This document shows positions 1-7,941 of a DNA stretch of 64,000 bases, in pieces (position 1 is the stretch's first letter; the number at the start of each line of letters is the position of its first letter). The stretch comes from Flagellimonas alvinocaridis (GTDB taxonomy: Bacteria; Bacteroidota; Bacteroidia; Flavobacteriales; Flavobacteriaceae): NCBI RefSeq assembly GCF_004916895.1, contig NZ_SNTZ01000001.1:652263-716262 (forward strand), written 5' to 3'. Made by a program: the position numbers and the translations under genes. The notes beneath the pieces are model-generated. The model searched no databases, was not told the DNA's origin, and worked only from the letters and a program-made list of their open reading frames with translations.

Positions 1-20
1 CAGTCCAAAAAAGATAGGAT

Positions 21-1013
21 TTGCCAAAAATTGGAAACATAGAACTACCTGATTTTCCGTTGCTTCTTGCCCCCATGGAAGATGTGAGCGACCCTCCATT
101 TCGTGCTTTATGCAAGGAACAAGGGGCCGATGTGGTGTACACCGAGTTCATTTCATCGGAAGGCTTGATCAGGGATGCCGCCAAAAGTGTCATCAAACTG
201 GACATTTATGAGAAGGAGCGCCCAGTGGGCATCCAGATATTTGGTGCAGAGCTGGATTCCATGTTGCAGGCAGTGGATATTGTTGAAAAATCCAACCCGG
301 ATATCATCGATATCAATTTTGGCTGTCCGGTAAAGAAAGTGGTCTGCAAGAATGCAGGGGCCGGCATTCTACGGGATATTCCCCTTATGGTAAAATTGAC
401 CGAGGAAATTGTAAAGCGCACAAAACTGCCGGTTACGGTAAAAACACGTTTGGGTTGGGACGCCAATTCCATAAAAATCGTTGAGGTTGCAGAGCGACTT
501 CAGGATGTGGGTACCCAGGCCATATCCATCCATGGGCGTACCCGGGTACAGATGTACAAAGGTGAGGCCGATTGGAAACCCATTGCCGAGGTCAAGAACA
601 ACCCCAGAATGCATATTCCCGTTTTTGGAAATGGCGATGTGGATACCCCCGAAGCTGCGGTTAAAATGCGGGATGAATATGGATTGGACGGCGCTATGAT
701 CGGTCGTGCCAGCATAGGCTATCCTTGGTTCTTTAAGGAAGTGAAGCACTATTTCAAGACGGGTACCCATCTACCACCCCCTACCATGGAAGAACGTGTG
801 GAAGCCGCCCGTAGACATCTTCAAATGTCCATTGATTGGAAGGGAGAAAAGTTGGGGGTTTTTGAAACCCGCAGGCATTATACCAATTACTTCAAAGGTA
901 TTCCCCATTTCAAGGAATATCGGATGAAGATGGTCACCAGTGACGAATCTGCTGATGTGTTTGCCGCTTTTGATGAAGTTTTGGAGAAGTTTGGCGACTT
1001 TCAGTTTGCCTAG
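21..1013 (+). CDS. dusB: tRNA-dihydrouridine synthase B (DusB)
   Basis: FMN-dependent enzyme that reduces uridine to dihydrouridine in the D-loop of tRNAs, using NADPH. The 330-residue product has the full TIM-barrel Dus architecture. Visible family motifs are LAPMEDVSDPPFR near residue 17, DINFGCPVKKVVCKNAGAG near residue 97 with the catalytic cysteine of the NCGCP-like loop, the KTRLGW segment and SIHGRTR. The start codon is TTG. An in-frame TAG stop lies at 15-17 with only one codon between, so no earlier start exists. The gene converges on the permease at 1010, and the two stop codons share one CTAG tetramer. The function is certain at family level; the B subtype is the usual one in Bacteroidota. 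Confidence 0.95.
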   Translation: MPKIGNIELPDFPLLLAPMEDVSDPPFRALCKEQGADVVYTEFISSEGLIRDAAKSVIKLDIYEKERPVGIQIFGAELDSMLQAVDIVEKSNPDIIDINFGCPVKKVVCKNAGAGILRDIPLMVKLTEEIVKRTKLPVTVKTRLGWDANSIKIVEVAERLQDVGTQAISIHGRTRVQMYKGEADWKPIAEVKNNPRMHIPVFGNGDVDTPEAAVKMRDEYGLDGAMIGRASIGYPWFFKEVKHYFKTGTHLPPPTMEERVEAARRHLQMSIDWKGEKLGVFETRRHYTNYFKGIPHFKEYRMKMVTSDESADVFAAFDEVLEKFGDFQFA

Positions 1014-2218
1014 GCCGTTATCAATTTCTTGGTAATCCGGCTGCTCGCAATTTTTGATGAGACGAACCCCAGAACCACGATCGTGGCCAGTACCAAGATC
1101 ACATTCATGATGTTGTATTCCACGGGATAGGCCAAGGAAGGGGTGATTTTTAGCCAACTGAAGGCCAATTGCGAGGCAATCAGCAAGGAACCAATCAACA
1201 CCCCGATAAATCCACCCAAGGAAGTCACCAATAACCCCTGTACAAAGTATATTTTACGGAGTTCCCTTATGGTGGTTCCCAAACTGAATAGTGTCTTGGA
1301 GTTTTGCTGTTTATCCAAAATCATCATGATGATGGCCCCTACTACATTGAAAAGGGCAATGATGAGGACCAAGGTAAAAATGAGGTACGTGGCCAGGTTT
1401 TCGGTATTGAGCATGCGGTGCAAGGTGCCGTTCTGCTCTTGTCGGGTTAGGATTAGCACGGTATCGCCCAAAACCGTTTTAATGGAGTTCTTCACTTCAT
1501 CTACTGGAACACTGGCATCCAATTTAAAATTGATTCCTGAGATTTCCGTACTGTCCTTTTCCAATAATTTTTGAACTAGGGGAAGTTGCGCAAAAACGTA
1601 CTTTTTGTCCAAATGTTCCTCAACGGCATATACCCCACTGAGCACCAAGGAAAGTTGATTGTAGGGTTTGGAGTTGAATCCTTGCTGTGAGAAAGAACCC
1701 TTGCCCGGTTTAGGGGCCAATACGGTCATGGGATTTCGGTAATTGTCTATGGGCACCCCAAGCTGATTGTAGATGCCAATGCCCATAACTGTGCTATATT
1801 CCATATCGCCCCAAGTGCCAAAATAGAGGGTGCTATCCACGCCTGTCACGGCCCTGTAATTGGCATCGATACCCTTGATGAAAGGAAAGAAACTTTTCTC
1901 CTTATATGTGATATAGACCTTTTCCTCCAATTCTTTGGAATAATTGACAACCCCTGGGAGCTTTGCCAAATCATTTTCTTGATCAGGGGTAAGGGAAAAA
2001 TGTTTTCCAATAGCGGCTGTGGCCTTTAGATCGGGATCGAATGTATTGGAAAAAGAAAGACTGAAGGTTTTGAGTCCTGCAAATGCCGAAAGCACCACAA
2101 AAAGCGCGGCAGAACCAATAACAATCACCAAAAATGTGATGAAATTGATGATGTTTACCGCATTTTGGCTGCTTTTAGATCGTAAGTAACGCTTTGCGAT
2201 ATAGAGGGGAAAGTTCAA
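1010..2218 (-). CDS. FtsX/LolC-LolE-type ABC transporter permease
   Basis: Inner-membrane permease of the MacB/LolE class, 402 residues. A membrane helix near residues 20-45 is followed by a large periplasmic domain, then three C-terminal helices (about residues 270-400) typical of the FtsX domain. Such proteins move lipoproteins or other cargo from the inner membrane by mechanotransmission, powered by a separate ATPase that is not adjacent here. The start is TTG, two bases after the rbfA stop. The following FPLYIAKRYLRSKS segment is the conserved amino end of this family, so a later start would remove needed sequence. It is probably co-transcribed with rbfA. LolC/E-like is an inference; the cargo is unknown. 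Confidence 0.85.
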   Translation of the reverse strand: MNFPLYIAKRYLRSKSSQNAVNIINFITFLVIVIGSAALFVVLSAFAGLKTFSLSFSNTFDPDLKATAAIGKHFSLTPDQENDLAKLPGVVNYSKELEEKVYITYKEKSFFPFIKGIDANYRAVTGVDSTLYFGTWGDMEYSTVMGIGIYNQLGVPIDNYRNPMTVLAPKPGKGSFSQQGFNSKPYNQLSLVLSGVYAVEEHLDKKYVFAQLPLVQKLLEKDSTEISGINFKLDASVPVDEVKNSIKTVLGDTVLILTRQEQNGTLHRMLNTENLATYLIFTLVLIIALFNVVGAIIMMILDKQQNSKTLFSLGTTIRELRKIYFVQGLLVTSLGGFIGVLIGSLLIASQLAFSWLKITPSLAYPVEYNIMNVILVLATIVVLGFVSSKIASSRITKKLITA

Positions 2219-2220
2219 AA

Positions 2221-2616
2221 TCAGGATTTCTTTCGTTTGTCGAGCAAGTCCCGATTTTCAATGGGATTTTCTTCGCCTTTGAGCGATTTTTCAATGTTAT
2301 CGATGTACTCCAAGGAATCATCAAGATAAAAATTAAGCTCTGGGACCTTCCTCAATTGGTTTTTGGTCCGTTGGGCCAGTTCGTAGCGGATGGCCACTTG
2401 GCTGGCCTTGATACCCTCCAATAGTTTTTGGGCATCCTTGTTGGGAAAAATGCTCACATATGCCTTTGCGATGGACAGGTCAGTGGTTACAGACACCTTG
2501 GAAACAGAGATCAAGGTTCCCTTTAAGCCACCATCAGTGGCCGCTCTTTGCAGGATATCGGCCAAGTCTTTTTGGATAATTCCCGCTATTTTCTTTTGCC
2601 TTTGTGTTTCCTCCAT
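2221..2616 (-). CDS. rbfA: Ribosome-binding factor A (RbfA)
   Basis: Small KH-fold protein that helps mature the 30S subunit by acting on 16S rRNA helix 1 and is needed at low temperature. The 131-residue length is normal. Recognisable parts are the amino-terminal RQKKIAGIIQKDLADIL helix, the SVSKVSVTTDLSIAKAYVSI strand-helix segment and the VPELNFYLDDSLEYIDNIEK ending. It stops two bases before the permease start, so the two are likely one transcript. It is divergent from the epimerase gene, with about 100 bp between the starts. Confidence 0.93.
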   Translation of the reverse strand: MEETQRQKKIAGIIQKDLADILQRAATDGGLKGTLISVSKVSVTTDLSIAKAYVSIFPNKDAQKLLEGIKASQVAIRYELAQRTKNQLRKVPELNFYLDDSLEYIDNIEKSLKGEENPIENRDLLDKRKKS

Positions 2617-2718
2617 GGTGCAAAAATAAACGAATTAATGACCAACAGCACGAAACGATAGGATAACAGTATGTATTTTTGGAAATTAGGACTGTTTTTT
2701 AACCAAAAAGAGGAACTT

Positions 2719-3126
2719 ATGGACAAGATTGAGCACATCGGCATTGTGGTAAAAAACTTGGAAGCTTCCAACGCTTTGTTCGAGAAACTTCTGGGTGTTT
2801 CACATTACAAAATTGAGGAAGTGGCCTCTGAAGGGGTAAAAACGTCTTTTTTTAAATCGGGACCCAACAAAGTGGAGTTGTTGGAAGCTATAACAACTGA
2901 CAGCCCCATTGCTAAGTTTTTGGAAAAGAGAGGAGAAGGTATTCACCATATTGCTTTTGCTGTTGACGATATTATTGCCGAAATAGAACGATTAAAAAAC
3001 GAAGGGTTCGTAATTATAAACGAAACCCCGAAGAAAGGTGCTGATAATAAACTGGTTGCATTTTTGCATCCAAAGGGGACCAATGGAGTGTTGGTAGAGC
3101 TGTGCCAAGAAATAAAACAAGGGTAG
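2719..3126 (+). CDS. mce: Methylmalonyl-CoA epimerase
   Basis: Glyoxalase/vicinal-oxygen-chelate protein of 135 residues that interconverts the 2R and 2S forms of methylmalonyl-CoA in propionate metabolism. It has two beta-alpha-beta-beta-beta modules. The metal ligands are visible as the H of KIEHIGIVV, the H of GIHHIAFAVDD and the E of VLVEL near the carboxyl end. The ATG at 2719 is chosen over the in-frame ATG at 2671, because the upstream residues do not match the family and the domain begins directly at MDKIEHIG. The CAU tRNA follows 59 bp downstream. Confidence 0.9.
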   Translation: MDKIEHIGIVVKNLEASNALFEKLLGVSHYKIEEVASEGVKTSFFKSGPNKVELLEAITTDSPIAKFLEKRGEGIHHIAFAVDDIIAEIERLKNEGFVIINETPKKGADNKLVAFLHPKGTNGVLVELCQEIKQG

Positions 3127-3138
3127 GGGCGTTAAAAC

Positions 3139-3170
3139 CTTGCGGTAAAGCAAAATAAACACTAATATTG
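3139..3170 (+). promoter_or_regulatory. Likely tRNA promoter (TTG / TAnnTTTG-like)
   Basis: TTG at 3140-3142 and TAATATTG at 3163-3170 are separated by 20 bp. This is close to the Bacteroidota consensus TTTG-N19-TAnnTTTG and lies just before the tRNA start at 3186. Assignment is by pattern only. Confidence 0.45.
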
Positions 3171-3185
3171 CATCCGCAAAATGCG

Positions 3186-3259
3186 GGTCCTATAGCTCAG
3201 TTGGTTAGAGCACCTGACTCATAATCAGGTGGTCCCTGGTTCGAGCCCAGGTGGGACCA
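3186..3259 (+). tRNA. tRNA with CAU anticodon (Ile2 or Met); integration site
   Basis: A complete 74-nt cloverleaf can be drawn. The acceptor stem is GGTCCTA with TGGGACC (one G-U pair). The D stem is GCTC/GAGC, the anticodon arm CCTGA-CTCATAA-TCAGG has anticodon CAT, the T arm is CCTGG-TTCGAGC-CCAGG, and the discriminator is A. CCA is not encoded. CAU can be elongator Met or lysidine-modified Ile2; sequence alone does not settle this. The last 13 bases are the left boundary of the mobile element, so the 3' end of this working tRNA was restored by the integrated copy or by conservation of the crossover. Confidence 0.93.
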
Positions 3260-3260
3260 C
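3247..3260 (+). repeat. attL: 14-bp direct repeat in tRNA 3' end
   Basis: CCAGGTGGGACCAC covers the last 13 bases of the CAU tRNA plus one base. The identical 14-mer occurs again at 27161-27174 beside the integrase end. The tRNA remains complete on this side. Confidence 0.88.
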
Positions 3261-3262
3261 GG

Positions 3263-3297
3263 AAAACCCTTCTAAACGATTGATTTAGAAGGGTTTT
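3263..3297 (+). terminator. Element-borne terminator hairpin after the tRNA
   Basis: AAAACCCTTCTAAA (3263-3276) and TTTAGAAGGGTTTT (3284-3297) are perfect 14-bp arms around a 7-nt loop, ending in a T run. The hairpin lies just inside the element and would end tRNA transcription. A similar hairpin outside the right end (27178-27212) is probably the original chromosomal one. Confidence 0.75.
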
Positions 3298-3307
3298 TAA
3301 ATTTATA

Positions 3308-3326
3308 GGGGGCATAATAGGGGGCA
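3308..3326 (+). repeat. Paired GGGGGCA motif near attL (candidate integrase arm sites)
   Basis: GGGGGCA occurs at 3308-3314 and 3320-3326, 12 bp apart. The same heptamer pair with the same 12-bp spacing and orientation is found at the other end of the element (27030-27048). Arm-type integrase sites are the simplest reading; this is inference. Confidence 0.5.
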
Positions 3327-3440
3327 AAATTTTATCGTTACCATAGTCGTCCTTAACTTTTCCTAGTTCAAAGGACTTCCCAGATTAAAAATGAATTATC
3401 AATGCCATTGATTTAAAAATCATTGTTGTTATTTGCCCTA

Positions 3441-3641
3441 TTAACGTTTATTTCTCACGTAGTTTACCGTATAAGAGAATAATGTTACTAATAGCGATAT
3501 TGTAGATAATCCAGATAGAATAACCCCAAACCAAAATAACGTCTTAAGGCAATAGTACTCGGCAGTACCTAAAGTCAGTAAGGACACAACCAAAGCCCAG
3601 AGATTTTGATTTAAGTTGATTTTAAATTGGTCGGCACTCAT
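3441..3641 (-). CDS. Small membrane protein downstream of OLD nuclease
   Basis: 66-residue protein that I do not recognise. A short polar amino end (MSADQFKINLNQN) is followed by two hydrophobic stretches at about residues 14-30 and 36-58, then a basic tail (NYVRNKR), so it is predicted to be a two-helix membrane hairpin. It starts 15 bp after the stop of the OLD-family gene on the same strand and is likely in the same transcript. A membrane partner could serve as an effector or anchor of a two-gene defence unit, but nothing in the sequence proves that. Hydrophobic pattern and spacing are the only support that it is expressed. Confidence 0.55.
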   Translation of the reverse strand: MSADQFKINLNQNLWALVVSLLTLGTAEYYCLKTLFWFGVILSGLSTISLLVTLFSYTVNYVRNKR

Positions 3642-3656
3642 TTCTTGATACGGTAA

Positions 3657-5783
3657 TTAAGATATTAGCTTATCAAATATTTCTTTCCATTTATCCTCCA
3701 TCTCCTTAGGGATGTTTTCCATTAACTTATCAAAGCGGTTTAGGTACATTCTTGCTACGTCAACTTTCCATCCATCCTCCAACTGTACCCCGTTCTTTTT
3801 CGCCCATGCCTCTATCTGGTCTACAATGGGCTCATCTTTGGTATAGAAATCTTCAAAATACTCGTCTGGTCTATATTGCCTGTCAATAATCTCGATTATT
3901 GCGTCAGCAGGCAGCAAGTCCTCAATTTCATATTCTTTGTCTCCTAAATAGTCTGCAACCTCTAAAACTCTTTCTTTCTCATCTAGATACCTGCCAGTTA
4001 AAAGTGATTTTTTGTAGCCCTTTCCAACATTATCGGAGTCCAGTAGCACATAAGGTAATTGGTCATCTCTAGAGGTAACAAGTTTAGTAACTGGCCCCAT
4101 CCCTTTGACACCTCCAGTAGGTATAAAGACAATTTCCTTTGAGTAGTTCAAAAATCCTTTACCGATAAGGTATCTTTTAATCACGCTCAAATATATCTGA
4201 TCACTTACTCCCTCAACCAATACAGGTAAACACCCTAATAATAGAGTATCTGATACGGTCAGTCCTAAAGCTGCATGAACTGGGAAAATAGACTTTTCAG
4301 CATCGACCTCATTGTACCTAAGGTTAGAGGATACCCTAGTCCTGCCATTATCGGAGTCTATATAGACGGCCTTAACGTTTGCCAGATTATCCATATCAAC
4401 CAAAAACGGAGAATGAGAAGTATAAATAAGTTGATTGTCCTCTGACAGTTTACGGAAAAATTTAGCTAAATCGTACTGGGCAATGGGATGCAATGACAGC
4501 CCAGGCTCGTCTAACAGGAGTATTGTATTTGTATGTCCCTCTTTTGTTTCGACAAGAAAAACAAGAAAGAAACTAAAAAACCATTGTAGCCCTCTACTGC
4601 GACCCTCTAGTTCAATTGGCTCAGGGCGTAAAGAGTCAGATACATTTATTCTAAAATGCCTACCGTCTGCTTGAAAGTCAAAAATATAATCCCCTTGCAG
4701 CCACCACTTTCTAAATCTTTGAGTTAGTTGAGTTGCGGCTGACCTTAACAAGATACCTCTTTCCCTTTTCTTGTCTGCCCAGTCCCTTATTTCTTCCTCC
4801 GACAACTCCTTTTCCTCAGTACTTACTACAGCCCCTTGATGATTGAGCTTTTTTATGATGGTCTTACTCTCGTTACCTAGCTCATAAATCTCTTTTGGGG
4901 ACAAGTTCACGTATTTAAACAAAACATCTAATGTTCTGGCTTTTGCCCTTGCGGACTCTGACAAGTCCTCTCTACCAAAATCCTCTATTACCCTAGGCAA
5001 ATAAATTTCACTATCCAGATTACCGTAATCAGAGTAATAAACAAATTTTGGTATTTCCTCCAAAATCATTTTATCTACCTCCTCGGTACTTTGGACTGGC
5101 TTACCATCAAAAGCATCTTTCATTTTAATAAGATGCTTTAATAGGTTTCTGGAAAAGAAATTTGGTAAATTCTGTTTCTTACCAAAATTCTTCTCTGCAA
5201 AGGCTATTGCTTCATCCTTAAGAGATACTACTAAATCTTTTGAAAATGTATCGGATGGAAACTTATTTACCTGTTCACTTAAAAAAGAGGTTATTTTATC
5301 TTGGAGCTCCTTAGGTTCTTTAGTGAAAACCTCATTACCTGTTAAGTCGGTTTGGAACTTTGAATATAAGTCCTGCAATACGCTTACGGGATATTCGTCT
5401 ATCTGGGAATATGGAAAAGATATGACGTGCTCCCCCTTATATTTTCTTTCTACAAGTACACACTTTACTTGCTCTTGGTCGCATTTCAATCTTTTGGCTA
5501 TTTCTTCGCTAAAGCTATCCTCTAAAATAAAGTCAGCAGAGATAAAAATATCCTCCTTATGATTGCCTGCTTTGTACTCACTATATAAATGCCTTGGAAA
5601 GTCATCTAAGGGGACAATAGGCTCTTTATTTGCAGGATTAAGCTTCCATAGGGCTATTAACAGATTTGTTTTACCTGCCTCATTTGTCCCTACAAGACAA
5701 GAATTATCAGCTGTTTCTATCCAATCACTTTCCTCAATAGACCTGAAATTGTATACTTTAAATCTGCTCAGTTTTGTAGCCAT
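3657..5783 (-). CDS. OLD-family ATPase/TOPRIM nuclease
   Basis: 708-residue protein with an ABC-like ATPase followed by a TOPRIM nuclease domain, the architecture of OLD (overcoming lysogenization defect) nucleases used in antiphage defence. Walker A is GTNEAGKT at residues 32-39, a signature-like region lies near 393-402 (EGRSRGLQWF), Walker B is ILLLDEP near 421-427, and an H-loop-like TSHSPF is at 455-460. The TOPRIM part shows the acidic VLVEGVSD motif (E524) and LLDSDN (D582, D584), so the nuclease site looks intact. No UvrD-like GajB partner is next to it. The downstream neighbour is a 66-residue membrane protein instead. Family assignment is firm; a defence role is inferred from family and island setting. 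Confidence 0.87.
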   Translation of the reverse strand: MATKLSRFKVYNFRSIEESDWIETADNSCLVGTNEAGKTNLLIALWKLNPANKEPIVPLDDFPRHLYSEYKAGNHKEDIFISADFILEDSFSEEIAKRLKCDQEQVKCVLVERKYKGEHVISFPYSQIDEYPVSVLQDLYSKFQTDLTGNEVFTKEPKELQDKITSFLSEQVNKFPSDTFSKDLVVSLKDEAIAFAEKNFGKKQNLPNFFSRNLLKHLIKMKDAFDGKPVQSTEEVDKMILEEIPKFVYYSDYGNLDSEIYLPRVIEDFGREDLSESARAKARTLDVLFKYVNLSPKEIYELGNESKTIIKKLNHQGAVVSTEEKELSEEEIRDWADKKRERGILLRSAATQLTQRFRKWWLQGDYIFDFQADGRHFRINVSDSLRPEPIELEGRSRGLQWFFSFFLVFLVETKEGHTNTILLLDEPGLSLHPIAQYDLAKFFRKLSEDNQLIYTSHSPFLVDMDNLANVKAVYIDSDNGRTRVSSNLRYNEVDAEKSIFPVHAALGLTVSDTLLLGCLPVLVEGVSDQIYLSVIKRYLIGKGFLNYSKEIVFIPTGGVKGMGPVTKLVTSRDDQLPYVLLDSDNVGKGYKKSLLTGRYLDEKERVLEVADYLGDKEYEIEDLLPADAIIEIIDRQYRPDEYFEDFYTKDEPIVDQIEAWAKKNGVQLEDGWKVDVARMYLNRFDKLMENIPKEMEDKWKEIFDKLIS

Positions 5784-6090
5784 AAAACAAAAGGATAATT
5801 TTCCTACAAGAAACGATAATCCTCGAAAATTACCTAATCTTTAATATGATAACTGCTTGTTTTGTTAGTAGTTATCATTTTCATTTTAAGTATCCTTTTC
5901 ATAAAGTTGATTTTAGGGACACCCCGCTTTTTTTCAGTGTTTTGTTCCCATTCTCTCTTTGAACCAAATAAGGGTTTCCTCACTAAAATCAATGAAAATA
6001 GGTCTTTTACAATGAACTAACTCTTTGGTGCTATTGGGTTTTTAAATTGGTTTTTGTAACGGAACCACATTGAGTTTAACATTCTTCCAT
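5784..6090. other. Intergenic region with a 9-bp inverted repeat
   Basis: No gene is visible in these 307 bp. ATGATAACT (5846-5854) and AGTTATCAT (5870-5878) form perfect 9-bp arms around 15 nt, about 65 bp upstream of the OLD gene start. This could be an operator of that gene. Alternatively, with the following T-rich bases, it could be a weak terminator. The rest is AT-rich without recognisable structure. Confidence 0.4.
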
Positions 6091-7797
6091 TCATTGCCCC
6101 GCTTGAACAAAGGCTCTACTATCTACCATAAATTCCCTTGAACGTTGCAGCAGTATATCCGCTTTGATTTCGTCTATTTCCACATCCCTATTTTGATAGC
6201 GCATTTTAGAGCTTGCATTTCTCAATAATTGGAACAGGTCCTTGTCAAGTTCTGTATGCATAGGGAAATAGTCATGGATTTTGGGATAAAGATGACCGCA
6301 CAACTTTATCAAGTGGGATAGTGAATGGTTTCTGGGCCTGTATTTCAAAACACCATAGATCAACCCAAGGCAAGCCTGTTCAACTGCCAAGGAGACAAAA
6401 TGAACGGCCATCAATGAATCCCCCATTGGGGATTCGGCCACCACCAAATAGTTTCTAGCCCTTCTGTACCTACTGCTGATCGTCTTCCTTGTCTTTTTGG
6501 TTCCCATTTTAGGTAAATCATCGTTGGTCCTCAAATCCATGGCACCCTCACCTTGAAACAAAAGCTTGCCACTCCTAACGACCTTCTTGTAAAAGGGATT
6601 CCCGTTATTTAGCTTTTTGGAGAATACTTTTGGTGCATCAGAACATATACAGAGGCTGACTTGTTGGAATTTTTGTTGGATGGTATCAACTACTGAATGG
6701 ATTGGATCAATGTTCGTCTTATCTGAAACAATGAACAACCAATAATGGACAGGACAGGTTTGAACATCCAAAGCTCTAAGAAAGTGGACTTTATCTTGTG
6801 TTTGAAGTGTCCTTTTTTGCATAAGATAGATATGTGTGGGATTTAGTTTCTTTTTGATCAACGAAACCGTTTCTTGTAAAACTATGTCAACCGGTTCATC
6901 CATGATGGTTACCTGCTCTTCAATATGGGTTTCAACCTCATTGAAAATTTGGGCAGGTTTATCGTCATCATCCCCGTGAATTCTTTGTCTGCAATCTTCC
7001 AGATGTCTATTGAAGATGGTTTCTACTTGTTCGGCAAAGGATTGGAATTCAGATTGAATCAATTGGACCTGACCTTTGTTGATCTCATATTCATTTCCGT
7101 ACCGTGCGGCACTATATGCATGTTCCAATAGGAGCAACAGTTCATTGTTGTCCATTTCAGCTGTTTTTGGAAACGGACGTAACGTTGGAAAGTAATCTTT
7201 GCAAAAGTTGATATGGCTGATGATGCTATGGGTTACTTTGCTATGGCCGATAAACATCTGTTCCATGAAACGGAATGCAAGTTCAAAGGCTTGGTGCAGG
7301 TTGAAAGCGGCAATGGCATGATCACCTTCCTTTAGCAATATTTCCGCAGTATTTACAAATGCCTTGATTTTTTTCATCTCCAAATCGAAATAACGTTCAG
7401 CTCTTTTAAGGATGTTCCCCATGGCCAGTTCAGGGTAATCCAAAAGGTTCGTCCCCTCTGGGTGCGCATAGACCATTTCCCCAAGGCAGCAATGCTCCAA
7501 GAAGTAGAGCGACCCGCGTAAGATTCCAATCTCGGATTGCTCCTCTGTATAGATTTTGATTCGGAAATCAGGGTGGTCCTTTGCTGTTTTTGTCCCAAAA
7601 CCCAATATTTCATTGGGAATGGGGTTGTTGTTGACATCGGCAAAGAATGTGAGGATATGATAAGGGGATTCTCCCTCCCTTTGTTCCATGGATAGAAATA
7701 TGGCATCAATGGTGATTACGTTCAGGATGTTGTCGATAAGATTGGAGAGTTCCTCCTTCTTATCAAAGTTTTTGGGTATGTTTAAGTAATGTTCCAT
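6091..7797 (-). CDS. Tandem nucleotidyltransferase-like/HEPN protein
   Basis: 568-residue protein built from two similar halves. Each half has an alpha/beta part resembling a degenerate nucleotidyltransferase (about residues 15-120 and 305-400), then a helical HEPN domain (about 145-290 and 440-565). The repeat is visible in HAIAAFNLHQAFELAFRFME versus DSLMAVHFVSLAVEQACLGL, in KDYFPTL versus HDYFPMH, and in EHAYSAARYGNEYEI versus RNASSKMRYQNRDVEI. HEPN proteins are often RNases or RNA-binding partners in toxin and defence systems. A clear catalytic R-x4-6-H is not obvious here, so it may be non-catalytic. It is divergent from the XRE regulator at 7942. The function is not known to me. Confidence 0.65.
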   Translation of the reverse strand: MEHYLNIPKNFDKKEELSNLIDNILNVITIDAIFLSMEQREGESPYHILTFFADVNNNPIPNEILGFGTKTAKDHPDFRIKIYTEEQSEIGILRGSLYFLEHCCLGEMVYAHPEGTNLLDYPELAMGNILKRAERYFDLEMKKIKAFVNTAEILLKEGDHAIAAFNLHQAFELAFRFMEQMFIGHSKVTHSIISHINFCKDYFPTLRPFPKTAEMDNNELLLLLEHAYSAARYGNEYEINKGQVQLIQSEFQSFAEQVETIFNRHLEDCRQRIHGDDDDKPAQIFNEVETHIEEQVTIMDEPVDIVLQETVSLIKKKLNPTHIYLMQKRTLQTQDKVHFLRALDVQTCPVHYWLFIVSDKTNIDPIHSVVDTIQQKFQQVSLCICSDAPKVFSKKLNNGNPFYKKVVRSGKLLFQGEGAMDLRTNDDLPKMGTKKTRKTISSRYRRARNYLVVAESPMGDSLMAVHFVSLAVEQACLGLIYGVLKYRPRNHSLSHLIKLCGHLYPKIHDYFPMHTELDKDLFQLLRNASSKMRYQNRDVEIDEIKADILLQRSREFMVDSRAFVQAGQ

Positions 7798-7929
7798 AGG
7801 TTTGTATTTTAAAGGGTCCGAGAATCACTAGCCATATTAAGGTCGCATTCCCAAGTACCCCACTATAGCCACTTGTATTTTATTGAACCTGTTTTGTATA
7901 TTACAATCGGATTATTGTGGGAAACACCC

Positions 7930-7937
7930 TATATTTG
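7930..7937 (+). promoter_or_regulatory. TAnnTTTG -7 box just before the XRE gene
   Basis: TATATTTG matches the Bacteroidota -7 consensus exactly and ends four bases before the ATG at 7942. No good TTTG is found 19 bp upstream. If used, transcription would start at or next to the ATG. Confidence 0.35.
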
Positions 7938-7941
7938 AGAT

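Noticed and set aside
3431-3442. Extra integrase arm site (TAATAGGGCAAA on the minus strand)
   Set aside because: It has three G instead of five and stands alone, so it does not match the paired GGGGGCA sites.
5846-5878. Inverted repeat as a second attachment site or RNA gene
   Set aside because: No partner copy exists elsewhere in the window and no RNA family fold is visible; it is kept only as a possible operator or terminator.
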